64,000 nucleotides of DNA from Ktedonobacter robiniae (GTDB taxonomy: Bacteria > Chloroflexota > Ktedonobacteria > Ktedonobacterales > Ktedonobacteraceae): positions 372,001 to 436,000 of the forward strand of contig NZ_BNJG01000001.1 in the NCBI RefSeq assembly GCF_016587375.1, given 5' to 3'. Shown piece after piece: positions 9,696 to 18,449 of the stretch. A program made the translations under genes and the position numbers. How positions within the stretch are numbered: the stretch's first letter is position 1; each line of letters opens with the position of its first letter. The notes beneath the pieces were generated by a model that was not told the origin of the DNA, did not search any database, and saw only the letters and a program-made list of their open reading frames with translations.

Positions 9696-10787
9696 TCACC
9701 TTTGTTGAGGAAAGGGAGGATACCGTAAATTTCTCGGCAGGCCACGAAAGTCGTAATAGGAGCTGACAGCTTCGCGTGCCTCTGTCTCCAGGTCGAAGGA
9801 TTGGTCGAAGGGTTTGAGGAGGATGTCAAGCTCATTCTTCTTCAGCGTGCGCTTCCAGGTGCCGACAATCTGGCCCGCGACGACAAGCATGGGCATGAAG
9901 ACGCCATTGTTGCCCGGCACGACTTTCTGGACATGCTCGGCAGCGAGCACGGCACTACGGTCCTTGTACCCAAGCAGGTATTCATCGAAGCCGGGCAGCA
10001 AGTAGAATTCAGAGGATGGATGTGCCTCGCCGCTGAGCACGTCACTGGAGAACCAGTACTCCTGCCCATTGTGCTTCTCGACGCAAAGCTCGCTTCGAAT
10101 AGCGTGAAATCCGGTCCTGGCCTCGCTGATGGTCAAACCTGTCCACCAGGCGAAGTCATAAACAGTAACCGGTCCATGACTCGCCACATAGCGCTTCACA
10201 AGCTCGTTTAGGGCCTCCTCGCGCGAGAATTTACGTGGTTGTGGCACCCATTCATCGAGCAGCACAAAGGTCTGTTGCTTACCCTCGTATGGCCCCAGGC
10301 AGATCAGCCCCGTTTGTGCCAGGTACCACAGCAGGTGATAGCCACGCTGGCCCCTGGTGCTGATGCCCGCATCTTCCCATAGCGTCATGACACCAGGGCG
10401 CGAGAGACGCTTGCCACCGTGCAGCGCGTCGTGAAGGAGTTGCGCAGCACGCTCGATGATCGCCTCGTCAAGTTCAAGCTGCTCCTGTCTGAGCTTATCC
10501 TTCGCGATCATGCGCGTGGCCGTCAGTTCCAGCATCCATTTCGCATCTTCCGCAGGAACAAAGTGCAGTGTGCCACGCATAGGCCAGGTGCGTACGATCT
10601 TCCCCTCGGCTATCGCTTGTTCGACCATTGCCAGTGTCGCGGAGCGGGTACGCAGGCCAATGGCCCACAAGGCCTCCTGATACTCCTGTGCCTGCATCGC
10701 GCCCAGCCAGCGCACCACTTCTTCCGGCGTCTGGCAACGCTCACCGTTAATCCGCTGGCTCAGCAATCGTTGCTGCGCAATGTCCAT
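9696..10787 (-). CDS. Winged-helix DNA-binding domain protein (HTH_42/YcaQ-like)
   Basis: A 363-residue protein of the winged-helix HTH_42 superfamily (AlkX/YcaQ relatives, some of which act on DNA crosslinks or lesions). Diagnostic segments are LLSQRINGER, WLGAMQAQEY, IVRTWPMRGTLHFV, the catalytic-looking HGPVTVYDFAWWTGL, LLPGFDEYLLGYKDRS and VVAGQIVGTWKRTLKK. The ATG at 10787 follows GAGGGAGA; an upstream ATG at 10805 would add six residues. Its start lies about 30 bases from the end of the TetR gene on the same strand, suggesting co-transcription. A glycosylase function is known only for some members and is not assumed here. Confidence 0.8.
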   Translation of the reverse strand: MDIAQQRLLSQRINGERCQTPEEVVRWLGAMQAQEYQEALWAIGLRTRSATLAMVEQAIAEGKIVRTWPMRGTLHFVPAEDAKWMLELTATRMIAKDKLRQEQLELDEAIIERAAQLLHDALHGGKRLSRPGVMTLWEDAGISTRGQRGYHLLWYLAQTGLICLGPYEGKQQTFVLLDEWVPQPRKFSREEALNELVKRYVASHGPVTVYDFAWWTGLTISEARTGFHAIRSELCVEKHNGQEYWFSSDVLSGEAHPSSEFYLLPGFDEYLLGYKDRSAVLAAEHVQKVVPGNNGVFMPMLVVAGQIVGTWKRTLKKNELDILLKPFDQSFDLETEAREAVSSYYDFRGLPRNLRYPPFPQQR

Positions 10788-10818
10788 ATCCGTTTTCTCC
10801 CTCATGGCCTACAAGTAT

Positions 10819-11436
10819 TCATGGTTTCACTGATTGGTTCGCGTACAGGAGTCGTTGGAACGCACTCAGACAGATCTGGCGCATCTGTGCAGGGCTAAGT
10901 GCGGGATTCTGGAGCGTGGCTTGAATAGCTAATCCATCGATCAACGCCGCCAGTTGCGTGGCGACGATAGCCGCATCAACTGCTGCGAATTCGCCGGAAG
11001 CGCTCCCTTCGGCGATGATGCGCGCCAGAAAACGCGTCCAGCGACGATGTTGTTTCTCACTGACTGCGCGCAGCCGTGCATTGCGTGTGACTTCTCCCCA
11101 GAAGGTCAGCCACAAGCGCCATTCGTCGCGAACCTCCTCGCTTTCGGGCAGGCTGGCTATCACCAGGCGCTCCAGACGTTCCCAGGCACTCTGGGCACCA
11201 GTGAGCGCCGCCCGAAAGGCAATGCCGGTATCCTGCACTTTCTCAAGAAGCGCGGCCTCAAGCATGGTGTCTTTATCACCAAAATAATGGACGATGGTTC
11301 CGGTGCTGACTCCGGCCGTTTCTGCCACGTCACGCATCGTCACGCGCTCATAGCCGAGTTCCACAATACAACTGCGTGCGGCGCGCAAAATTTGCGTACG
11401 GCGAGCGGCCTCATGGATGCCGGGTTTTGCTGGCAT
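10819..11436 (-). CDS. TetR/AcrR-family transcriptional regulator
   Basis: A 205-residue regulator with an N-terminal TetR helix-turn-helix (ILRAARSCIVELGYERVTMRDVA, then GVSTGTIVHYFGDKDTML) and a C-terminal BetI-like ligand-binding domain (LWLTFWGEV, LAALIDGLAIQATL). The start is fixed by AAAGGAGGACTCACCCC before the ATG at 11436. It is divergent from metE, and a large palindrome lies between them over the metE promoter, so control of metE and of itself is plausible. The wHTH gene follows closely and may share its transcript. The effector is unknown. Confidence 0.9.
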   Translation of the reverse strand: MPAKPGIHEAARRTQILRAARSCIVELGYERVTMRDVAETAGVSTGTIVHYFGDKDTMLEAALLEKVQDTGIAFRAALTGAQSAWERLERLVIASLPESEEVRDEWRLWLTFWGEVTRNARLRAVSEKQHRRWTRFLARIIAEGSASGEFAAVDAAIVATQLAALIDGLAIQATLQNPALSPAQMRQICLSAFQRLLYANQSVKP

Positions 11437-11470
11437 GGGGTGAGTCCTCCTTTGCTCTTATTGCCTCACC

Positions 11471-11482
11471 TATGATATCATA
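11471..11482. promoter_or_regulatory. Short perfect palindrome upstream of tetR
   Basis: TATGATATCATA is a perfect 12-bp palindrome about 35 bases upstream of the TetR start. It could be part of the tetR promoter or a second operator. Weak on its own. Confidence 0.3.
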
Positions 11483-11489
11483 GAACTGT

Positions 11490-11527
11490 CCGTGTTTATA
11501 AAACGAACATTCGATTTACAAACACGG
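11490..11527. promoter_or_regulatory. Candidate TetR operator, 38-bp palindrome
   Basis: A two-fold symmetric site in which 16 of 19 base pairs match. The outer arms are CCGTGTTT and AAACACGG and the inner core is CGAACATTCG. It lies in the tetR-metE divergent region and covers the metE -35 element. Its size and symmetry suit cooperative binding of two TetR dimers. Confidence 0.65.
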
Positions 11528-11543
11528 GGGCGATGATTATCAT
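11515..11543 (+). promoter_or_regulatory. Candidate metE promoter
   Basis: TTTACA at 11515-11520 and TATCAT at 11538-11543 with a 17-base spacer, each one mismatch from consensus. The -35 element is inside the palindromic operator, which would let a bound repressor block initiation. Confidence 0.5.
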
Positions 11544-11569
11544 TTGACAGTGTGAAAGAGAGTTGAAAA

Positions 11570-13894
11570 ATGGTCCAAGCAATGATCCCTGGCTATCCGC
11601 GTCTTGGCGCCAGGCGCGAACTGAAGAAGGCGCTTGAACAGTTCTGGTCTGGTCGGCTTACTGAAACAGAACTGCTTGAGCAGGCAAGCGCACTACGCAA
11701 GCAGCGCTGGCAGTTGCAGCATCAGGCCGGCCTGACACACATCCCGTCTAACGATTTTTCCCTCTACGACCATGTGCTTGATACAATCGCCCTGGTCGGA
11801 GCCGTTCCCAGGCGCTATCAATGGAATGGTGGCCTGGTTGATCTACACACCTATTTCGCTATGGCGCGTGGCATGGAGAAGGACCAGGCCAATGCGGTTC
11901 CTGCCATGGAGATGACCAAGTGGTTCGACACCAATTATCACTATATCGTTCCTGAGTTTGAGCCAGGGCAAGCGTTTCACCTTGCCTCACGCAAACCTGT
12001 CGATGAGTTTTTGGAGGCGAAGGCGTTGGGCATCCAGTCATGTCCAGTGCTGCTCGGCCCGCTCTCCTTCTTGCTGCTCGGCAAGACAACACAGAGCGGG
12101 ATGAGCCAGCTTGCACTGCTGGATGCCCTCCTGCCTGTCTATGAGGAGATTCTGCAAGCCCTGGCGCAGGCGGGGGCTGAGTGGGTACAGATCGATGAGC
12201 CATGCCTGGTTCTCGATCTAGATGAGGCAACGCGGGCAGCCTACCAATCTGCCTATACGCGCCTGGCTGCGCAGAGAGCGGCCCAGGCTCCATCACTGCA
12301 CATCTTACTCGCCACCTACTTTGGCGATCTGCGCGAGAATCTGCCGCTGGCGTTACAGTTGCCCATAGATGCGCTGCACCTTGACCTGGTTCGTGCTCCA
12401 CAACAGCTTGAGCAGGCGCTTGAGCAGGCCCCGTCCTCGCTCTCACTCTCACTCGGCCTTGTCGATGGGCGCAACATCTGGCTCACCGATTTTGAGCGTG
12501 TGCTGACTGTGGCTTCGCAAGCTGTGCAGGCGCTTGGCACAGAGCGCGTCTTGCTCGGCGCCTCCTGCTCACTGCTGCATGTGCCTATTGATGTGATGCA
12601 AGAGACGCATCTTGACGAAGAGATGCGTTCCTGGCTCGCCTTCGCCAGGCAAAAGGTCGAGGAGATCAGTCTGCTCACCCGCGCGCTCAATGAGGGTCGA
12701 GAGACGATTGAGGCTGCGCTCCAGGCCAATAGGCAGGCGCTGGAGAGCAAGCGCAGTTCAGCACGCATTCACACAGTGGAGGTTGCCCGAAACGTCCAGG
12801 CCATTACAGAGCAGATGGCACAACGTTCGCAGCCATATCATATGCGCAAAGGGCGTCAGCAAGCTGGACTAAAACTGCCACTTTTACCCACCACGACGCT
12901 TGGCTCCTATCCGCAGACAGCAGATGTGCGCGCAGCGCGTGCCGCCTACAAGAGCCACAAACTGGATCAGAACAGCTATGAAGCCTTCCTCAAGCAAGGG
13001 ATCGAAGAGGTGATTCGCTTTCAGGAGGAGGCCGGGCTAGATATGCTGGTGCATGGCGAGGTAGAGCGGGGTGATATGGTCGAATACTTTGGTGAGTATC
13101 TGACCGGGATGCTGCTAACACGGCATGGATGGGTCCAGAGCTATGGATCGCGTGCCGTGCGTCCCCCGATCATTTATGGTGACGTGGCACGCCCTGGGCA
13201 GATAACCGTTGAATGGTCACGCTTTGCGCAATCGCTCACCGCTCGCCCGATCAGAGGGATGCTCACAGGTCCGGTGACCATCATGCAGTGGTCCTTTGTG
13301 CGCGATGACCAGCCCCGTTCAGAAACGTGCAAGCAGATTGCCCTGGCGATTCGCGAGGAAGTCCTGGACCTGGAAGCGGCCGGCATACGCGCGATTCAGA
13401 TCGATGAGCCAGCGCTGCGTGAGGGCTTTCCCCTACGCCATGCTGACTGGCAGGAGCATCTCTCCTGGGCAATCTTCTGTTTCCGCCTAGCTGCAAACGG
13501 TGTACGTGACGAAACGCAGATCCACACGCACCTGTGCTACTCAAAGTTTGATGACATCGTTCCTGAGATCGCCAGCATGGATGCTGATGTAGTCCTCATC
13601 GAAGCCTCGCGCTCTCAGTTCGATCTCCTGGAGGCACTCAGAGCCTATCACTATCCTAACGGCATTGGACTTGGCATCTACGATGTGCACTCGCCGCATG
13701 TGCCGACAACACAGGATTTTGATGAGAAATTGCGTCTCGTCCTCCAGATTCTTCCATCCGAACAGTTGTGGGTGAATCCTGATTGTGGTCTCAAGACGCG
13801 CAAGTGGGAAGAAGTCAAGCCAGCATTGAAGCATATGGTCTCTGCTACCCAACAAGTGCGATCCTCACTACCACTACAAACCGGTACCTTGTAA
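11570..13894 (+). CDS. metE: Cobalamin-independent methionine synthase
   Basis: 5-methyltetrahydropteroyltriglutamate-homocysteine methyltransferase, 774 residues, close to the usual 750-770. The N-terminal barrel starts with IPGYPRLGARRELKKALE. The C-terminal catalytic barrel has LPTTTLGSYPQT, MLVHGEVERGDMVEYF and MLTGPVTIMQWSF. The zinc ligands match those of the E. coli enzyme at a constant offset of 13: His654 and Cys656 (HTHLCYS), Glu678 (predicted) and Cys739 (NPDCGLKTR). The gene is divergent from tetR and starts about 45 bases after a palindrome-covered promoter. There is no room for a cobalamin or SAM riboswitch. Confidence 0.97.
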   Translation: MVQAMIPGYPRLGARRELKKALEQFWSGRLTETELLEQASALRKQRWQLQHQAGLTHIPSNDFSLYDHVLDTIALVGAVPRRYQWNGGLVDLHTYFAMARGMEKDQANAVPAMEMTKWFDTNYHYIVPEFEPGQAFHLASRKPVDEFLEAKALGIQSCPVLLGPLSFLLLGKTTQSGMSQLALLDALLPVYEEILQALAQAGAEWVQIDEPCLVLDLDEATRAAYQSAYTRLAAQRAAQAPSLHILLATYFGDLRENLPLALQLPIDALHLDLVRAPQQLEQALEQAPSSLSLSLGLVDGRNIWLTDFERVLTVASQAVQALGTERVLLGASCSLLHVPIDVMQETHLDEEMRSWLAFARQKVEEISLLTRALNEGRETIEAALQANRQALESKRSSARIHTVEVARNVQAITEQMAQRSQPYHMRKGRQQAGLKLPLLPTTTLGSYPQTADVRAARAAYKSHKLDQNSYEAFLKQGIEEVIRFQEEAGLDMLVHGEVERGDMVEYFGEYLTGMLLTRHGWVQSYGSRAVRPPIIYGDVARPGQITVEWSRFAQSLTARPIRGMLTGPVTIMQWSFVRDDQPRSETCKQIALAIREEVLDLEAAGIRAIQIDEPALREGFPLRHADWQEHLSWAIFCFRLAANGVRDETQIHTHLCYSKFDDIVPEIASMDADVVLIEASRSQFDLLEALRAYHYPNGIGLGIYDVHSPHVPTTQDFDEKLRLVLQILPSEQLWVNPDCGLKTRKWEEVKPALKHMVSATQQVRSSLPLQTGTL

Positions 13895-13963
13895 TGGTTT
13901 AGGGATCAGACGAGAAACATTTGCAGTACTGCCCAGGTTTGTGCGATAAAGCAGTGTCTTAGT

Positions 13964-14815
13964 TCACAAAATTTGGGAAATTTGAGCTGGCTTCTCGTCA
14001 AGTACTTCGCGCAAGCGGTGGGCAAAGGCACTCGGATTGCTCACATAGCCCACGTGGCGGCCCGGAAATTCTACCATATCCGTTCCGAGCCGGTCCGCTA
14101 CGGCGGCGGCGCTTAAGTATGTCGCGGCCTCCTGATAGTCGTGTCCGCCAGCAAGCACGATTCGCGTCTGACTGGTAGCGCTTGCGAGTGCGGCAAAATC
14201 CAGTAGGTAGCGGTCGTACATGGCTACCTCATGCTCAAAGAAGAAGATCGTGTTCTTCACAATCTGATCCTTTATAGAGGCAGGTAGCTCGCTCACCATG
14301 TCTCGGCGGTCCTCGTTCAGGCCATCCAACTGAAAGAGCATCTGTAAAGCTGCCATAACTCCTGAATGCCGGTACACGTCCTGGATGCCTTTCATCTCCT
14401 GAATGGGGTCCGTCTTGGGCAATAGGTGCGTTGGCGGCTCATGCGCGACTAGCGTATAGACCTGCCCAGGGTGGCGAGCAACCAGGTCAAGTCCAATAAT
14501 GGCACCGCCGCTACTCCCGAATACATATGCCGGTTCATAGTCGCTCCCCAAGGCTTTAAGCAAACGATGGGCATCGTCGCTGTGTACCTCGACGCGCTGT
14601 TCTTCACCTGGATTGTCGAGCTGACTGCGCGAAAGCCCCCTGCGATCATAGGTCACAACGGTATATTGATCGGTGAGATAGTCCACAATCCCATGGAAGA
14701 CAATGCGATCATTGCCTCCACCAGCGATAAGAAGCAGGAGAGGACCGCTTCCACGCACCTCGTAGGAAAGAGTCGCGCCAGGCACACGTAAGGTGTTCGA
14801 TTTTGTGCTACTCAT
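13964..14815 (-). CDS. Alpha/beta hydrolase
   Basis: A 283-residue alpha/beta hydrolase. LLLIAGGGND gives the oxyanion region, VVTYDRRGLSRS is the strand-4 motif, and FGSSGGAIIGLDLVARHP holds the G-x-S-x-G nucleophile elbow. IVLAGGHDY and FPGRHVGYVSNP provide the acid/His region. The ATG at 14815 is chosen because AAAAAAGGAGAAC lies just upstream; the longer frame from 14887 lacks a ribosome site. No signal peptide. It is convergent with metE and about 70 bases away. Substrate unknown. Confidence 0.85.
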   Translation of the reverse strand: MSSTKSNTLRVPGATLSYEVRGSGPLLLLIAGGGNDRIVFHGIVDYLTDQYTVVTYDRRGLSRSQLDNPGEEQRVEVHSDDAHRLLKALGSDYEPAYVFGSSGGAIIGLDLVARHPGQVYTLVAHEPPTHLLPKTDPIQEMKGIQDVYRHSGVMAALQMLFQLDGLNEDRRDMVSELPASIKDQIVKNTIFFFEHEVAMYDRYLLDFAALASATSQTRIVLAGGHDYQEAATYLSAAAVADRLGTDMVEFPGRHVGYVSNPSAFAHRLREVLDEKPAQISQIL

Positions 14816-14962
14816 GAAAAAGTTCTCCTTTTTTATCTCATTGCTTCGATGTGTTTTGACATATAGACTTGATCCTCTCAATGCCAACGTCAGGCGTATG
14901 CAACGTTAGGTCTCATGGAGAACAATACATGGGATTTGTAAACACAATTTAAATTGGCACCT

Positions 14963-15020
14963 GCCAGAAAAAGTCCCCCCGCCCACTCTGAGTGATAGTG
15001 GGCGGGGGACTTTTTCTGGC
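14963..15020. terminator. Long GC-rich hairpin terminator
   Basis: Arms 14963-14987 and 14997-15020 pair almost perfectly, with CCAGAAAAAGTCCCCC on one side and GGGGGACTTTTTCTGG on the other. A-tracts and T-tracts inside the stem give a T-rich end in both directions. It lies just past the sensor-kinase stop at 15025, so it ends the RR/HK operon on the minus strand. Confidence 0.75.
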
Positions 15021-15024
15021 GACC

Positions 15025-16092
15025 TTATTCTGCTGCTGGCAAGGAGACAAGCATACTCGTTCCAGCATGAGGTTGACTCACCACCTTAATGGTCCCCTGG
15101 TGGAGTTCCACTATTTTTCTGACGATGGCGAGTCCTAATCCGCTTCCCTCGCGGGCACGCTCCCGTGAGGCATCGACCTTATAGAAGCGCTCAAAGATAC
15201 GCGTTTGCGCCTCCAGGGGGATACCTATCCCCGTATCCGTAATCCTGCATTCGATGCAACGATCCTGCCGATGCACTTCAACACACACTTTTCCACCCTG
15301 TGGCGTGAATTTGATACTGTTGTGTAGGAGATTACTCCACACCTGTGAGAGCAGGTCTTCATTCGCGAAAAGCAAGACCTCTTCTAGATCCACCTCCATA
15401 GTGATGGCTTTACGCGTCCACTGTGGCTCACAGGCCAGGATGAGCATTCTAATCTGTTTATCCAGGCGATAAGAATTCGGCTCAACCGTCAGATGCTTTG
15501 ATTCCAGGGAGGCAAGCTTGAGCATATTCTCAGTCATTCTGGAGAGCCGCATGCTTTCGGTTTCGATAATGCCAAGATAGTGCTCTCTCTCTAAAACCGG
15601 CAGGTGTTCATCATGCAGGGCCTGCGCAAAGCCCTGAATTGAGGTCAATGGTGACTGGATTTCATGCGAGACATTCGATATAAACTCCTGTCGCATATGC
15701 TCCATCTGGTTCAGTTCCTCAGCCATTTGATTCACACTCTTCGCCAGTTCGCTTGTAAACCCATTGGCCCCAACCTCTGGGTCGAGCCTGATCTGAAAAT
15801 CGCCTTTCGCGATCCGCTTCATCGCCTCGATAATAGGTTCAAAGACCTGCATGCGTTGTCGCCTGACTTCTGACCTGGCGCTGCTCCAGGCAATGTAGAC
15901 AATGAAAAGTAAGACAAATACCAATAGGCCAAAGAGTGAATTCAAGACTTGAATCAGGAAGGGAGGAAGCGTCAAGCCAGTCGCAGCATACAGCGACGCA
16001 GTCAGGAAAAAGACGCCAGTCCAGATACCACACAAGAGCAACATCACGACCACACCCACAGCAGTAACCTGAATAACCCACCTTGTCTTCAT
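15025..16092 (-). CDS. Two-component sensor histidine kinase
   Basis: A 355-residue membrane kinase with two transmembrane helices (about 7-36 and 45-69), a HAMP-like linker (RIAKGDFQIRLDPE), and a HisKA box VSHEIQSPLTSIQG with His143. The ATPase domain has LSQVWSNLLHNSIKFTP, ITDTGIGIP and GSGLGLAIVRKIVELH. The short extracellular loop suggests sensing in or near the membrane. Its ATG shares one base with the response-regulator stop, and GGAGGTGGAC precedes it, so the pair is one operon. It lies downstream of the lanthipeptide operon on the same strand. Confidence 0.92.
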   Translation of the reverse strand: MKTRWVIQVTAVGVVVMLLLCGIWTGVFFLTASLYAATGLTLPPFLIQVLNSLFGLLVFVLLFIVYIAWSSARSEVRRQRMQVFEPIIEAMKRIAKGDFQIRLDPEVGANGFTSELAKSVNQMAEELNQMEHMRQEFISNVSHEIQSPLTSIQGFAQALHDEHLPVLEREHYLGIIETESMRLSRMTENMLKLASLESKHLTVEPNSYRLDKQIRMLILACEPQWTRKAITMEVDLEEVLLFANEDLLSQVWSNLLHNSIKFTPQGGKVCVEVHRQDRCIECRITDTGIGIPLEAQTRIFERFYKVDASRERAREGSGLGLAIVRKIVELHQGTIKVVSQPHAGTSMLVSLPAAE

Positions 16093-16763
16093 CAGTCCAC
16101 CTCCAACCGATATCCCAGACCCCGGATAGTTTTTATGCGGAAGGAATGCTGATCTTCGGGAAAGCGCTCGCGAAGCCGATTAATATGCACATCCAGGGTA
16201 CGTTCATTGCCAGCAAAGTCATAGCCCCAGATATCCTCAATCAACTGGTCGCGAGAAAAGGTCCTTCCTGGCTCGCTCGCCAGCTTGAACAGCACCTCAA
16301 ATTCTTTCAGGGGTAACGTGAGACGTTCCCCATGCACACTCATTTCAAAGGTTTTATGATCCATAACCAGCTCACCAACCTGAAGCCGCTGTGAGGTGGC
16401 AATGCGATAGCGCTTCAACAGAGCCTTGACCCTGGCAACCAGTTCAGGTGGCTCAAAAGGCTTGACCAGGTAATCATCAGTACCCACCTGGAAACCTTTG
16501 AGCTTCTGGCTGGTCTCCCCCCTGGCTGTGAGCATGAGGATGGGGACATCAGAATACCTGCGTAGCTCCTGACACAGCTTCCAGCCGTCCATCTTTGGCA
16601 TCATGATATCAAGGATAACCAGGTCGATTTTGCTTTGTGAAAAGACGACAAGGGCTTCAACGCCATCAGACGCTTCAGCGAGCGTAAAGCCTTCCTGTTG
16701 TAGGAAGATACGCGACAGCTCCCGAAGATGAACATCATCATCTACCAGTAAAATAGTGCTCAC
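16092..16763 (-). CDS. OmpR/PhoB-family response regulator
   Basis: A 223-residue regulator. The receiver domain has acidic Asp8/Asp9, phospho-acceptor Asp52 (VILDIMMPKMDG), Thr in LMLTARGE and Lys in YLVKPFEP. The C-terminal winged helix has LTLPLKEFEVLFKLASEPGR, SRDQLIEDIWGYDF and the recognition region RTLDVHINRLRERF. It is the cognate partner of the kinase with which it overlaps by one base. The start codon is GTG. About 110 bases separate it from the 181-residue gene upstream, so it may be transcribed with the lanthipeptide genes or alone. Confidence 0.93.
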   Translation of the reverse strand: MSTILLVDDDVHLRELSRIFLQQEGFTLAEASDGVEALVVFSQSKIDLVILDIMMPKMDGWKLCQELRRYSDVPILMLTARGETSQKLKGFQVGTDDYLVKPFEPPELVARVKALLKRYRIATSQRLQVGELVMDHKTFEMSVHGERLTLPLKEFEVLFKLASEPGRTFSRDQLIEDIWGYDFAGNERTLDVHINRLRERFPEDQHSFRIKTIRGLGYRLEVD

Positions 16764-16875
16764 AGAAATAGTCCGCCCTGTTTATGGAATAAGAACAACA
16801 ACCTGACGATCCCATCCAAAACGAATCCAGTCCATTGATGGAAATAACCTTGCCTGGGCTGATATTCTCCGTGGG

Positions 16876-17421
16876 CTAAAGCTGTATGAGCAGGAAGCGC
16901 TCCCGCTCCTTCGCTGTCTGGGCCAGTTGTTGCGTCATCTGGCGTAGTATAGCACTCTGGCTCGCCCAATCCTCAGGAGTCATACGCGAAACGTGCTGAT
17001 ATATTTGCTCGCTGCCGCGTACAAGTAGCAGGTCAAAGTTCAGCAACTGTGTCAAAAGAGCATGCTCTTGCCGAAAGCGCCACCACACACGATCCTGGGT
17101 CGGGACCGACATCCCACGGATGCCAGATTCCACACTCGCAAGGGCCTGTTGAGCCGCCTCAATGGCTCGTATTTGCGCCATGGCTTCCTGAGGTGGGTCA
17201 GGGTTGGCACGCGTCAGCGGAGGAATGAAGCGTGTATGATACTCGCCACGCAATTGTGCGAGTAGAGATATCGCTTGTGAAAGAGAGTAGGAGGCTCGCT
17301 CTCGTACAAGCACATCGTCCGCGCGTGCCTGGTCTGTCTTATTATAGAAGTTATAGCCATAGCCCGTAAGCAGCAATTGCAGTTGTTGCACGAGCGGATT
17401 GTTGGATGGTTGTGAACTCAT
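16876..17421 (-). CDS. Hypothetical helical protein beside the SPFH gene
   Basis: I do not recognise this 181-residue protein. It is predicted mostly helical and soluble, with no signal peptide or membrane segment. The N-terminal part has NPLVQQLQLLLTGYGYNFY and the C-terminal half reads as amphipathic helices (RFRQEHALLTQLLNFDLLL, SAILRQMTQQLAQTAKE). The ribosome site is GGGAGGGATCGAG before the ATG. It follows the SPFH gene by 59 bases that contain a small hairpin and looks co-transcribed with it, so a joint role with the SPFH protein is plausible. Confidence 0.7.
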   Translation of the reverse strand: MSSQPSNNPLVQQLQLLLTGYGYNFYNKTDQARADDVLVRERASYSLSQAISLLAQLRGEYHTRFIPPLTRANPDPPQEAMAQIRAIEAAQQALASVESGIRGMSVPTQDRVWWRFRQEHALLTQLLNFDLLLVRGSEQIYQHVSRMTPEDWASQSAILRQMTQQLAQTAKERERFLLIQL

Positions 17422-17439
17422 CTCGATCCCTCCCGATGC

Positions 17440-17461
17440 CGGGCAAGCATGAGCTTGCCCG
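17440..17461 (-). other. Intercistronic hairpin
   Basis: CGGGCAAGC / GCTTGCCCG pair around a four-base loop between the SPFH gene and the following 181-residue gene. No T-run, so it is more likely an RNA processing or stability element than a terminator. Confidence 0.4.
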
Positions 17462-17480
17462 TATCCCTTTGATTATTCTT

Positions 17481-18359
17481 TTAGCGAGGTGGCTGACCCG
17501 GTGCGCGTGGAGGAGTAGGTGCAGGAGCGTGTGATGAGTTGACCGTATAGTGATCAGCATTTGTGGTTGGCTGTACACCATTGACATTGAAGGGTTGCCC
17601 AATCGCCATATTGGGAGCGGAGACAATCCCTCTTTCCGCCATCAACATCGCTGTATAGTAGCGCACCGCCTCTAGCTCGCTCAAACCAAAAGCCTTGAGC
17701 GAAATCAGCGCCTTCATGCGCTCATCGCGGGGAAACACCAGGACTTTCACTGTATTGAGCGCTATTCCATACGTCGTCAGGAATTGCTGGAGATGCTGAA
17801 ATACGATCTGCGAAAGATCGTGAATCTTTTCATTCACCACTTCGAGGGGCGTAATCTGCACAACCTGGTTGACCGCCTGCTCAATGACGGGGCCAGCATA
17901 GGCGTTGATCTCTTGCGTTGTCAATGCATGTCCTCGGTAGGGCATGTGTTGGACAAGTTGTACCGCGGCCTCGCGCGTCTCAACATGAATATAGTAATCC
18001 ACGCTGTAAACCATCTCGGCCATTTCTCGTGAGAGGGCCATGCCGGTTGTTTTCAGCACGAGCTTGGCGCGATTGATGTAGAGTGCCTCATACTGCCAAG
18101 GGCTCTGCCCACCATAGAAGGCCTGTTGCATAGAGCCGAAAAGAGGGCGATCAGGGGTTTGAATCGTATACTGCCCTGTTTCGTAGACATTGAGAATAGC
18201 TCCCCGCGACTTGAGAACGCAGAAATGGTTGCTCTCCACTGTAAGCAACGAGCCATTCATGATGCCATTGTGAGGATAATGCCAGAGGAGAATTTCTGGC
18301 CCCATTATCTCCTCGCCGTTTTCGCTTAACGTCGAAATCACGTTACGGATGCCTGTCAT
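17481..18359 (-). CDS. SPFH-domain (stomatin/prohibitin-like) protein
   Basis: A 292-residue SPFH/band-7 protein. SPFH proteins assemble into membrane-associated rings or scaffolds. Visible segments are LLTVESNHFCVLKSRG near the N terminus, AKLVLKTTGMALSREMAEMVYSVDYY, ITPLEVVNEKIHDLSQIVFQHLQQFLTTYGI, and a Pro-rich C-terminal tail (PAPTPPRAPGQPP). No clear transmembrane helix is seen, as in SPFH proteins recruited by partners. A strong AGGAGGTATT precedes the ATG. It starts 90 bases after the lanM1 stop on the same strand, so it may be the last part of the lanthipeptide operon. Confidence 0.82.
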   Translation of the reverse strand: MTGIRNVISTLSENGEEIMGPEILLWHYPHNGIMNGSLLTVESNHFCVLKSRGAILNVYETGQYTIQTPDRPLFGSMQQAFYGGQSPWQYEALYINRAKLVLKTTGMALSREMAEMVYSVDYYIHVETREAAVQLVQHMPYRGHALTTQEINAYAGPVIEQAVNQVVQITPLEVVNEKIHDLSQIVFQHLQQFLTTYGIALNTVKVLVFPRDERMKALISLKAFGLSELEAVRYYTAMLMAERGIVSAPNMAIGQPFNVNGVQPTTNADHYTVNSSHAPAPTPPRAPGQPPR

Positions 18360-18449
18360 AATACCTCCTATTATCTGAGAAGAGTATGACCAACCTGCTG
18401 GCAGACAAAAACTTCTGCCATACAGATAGACGACATCATTTGGATCTCA

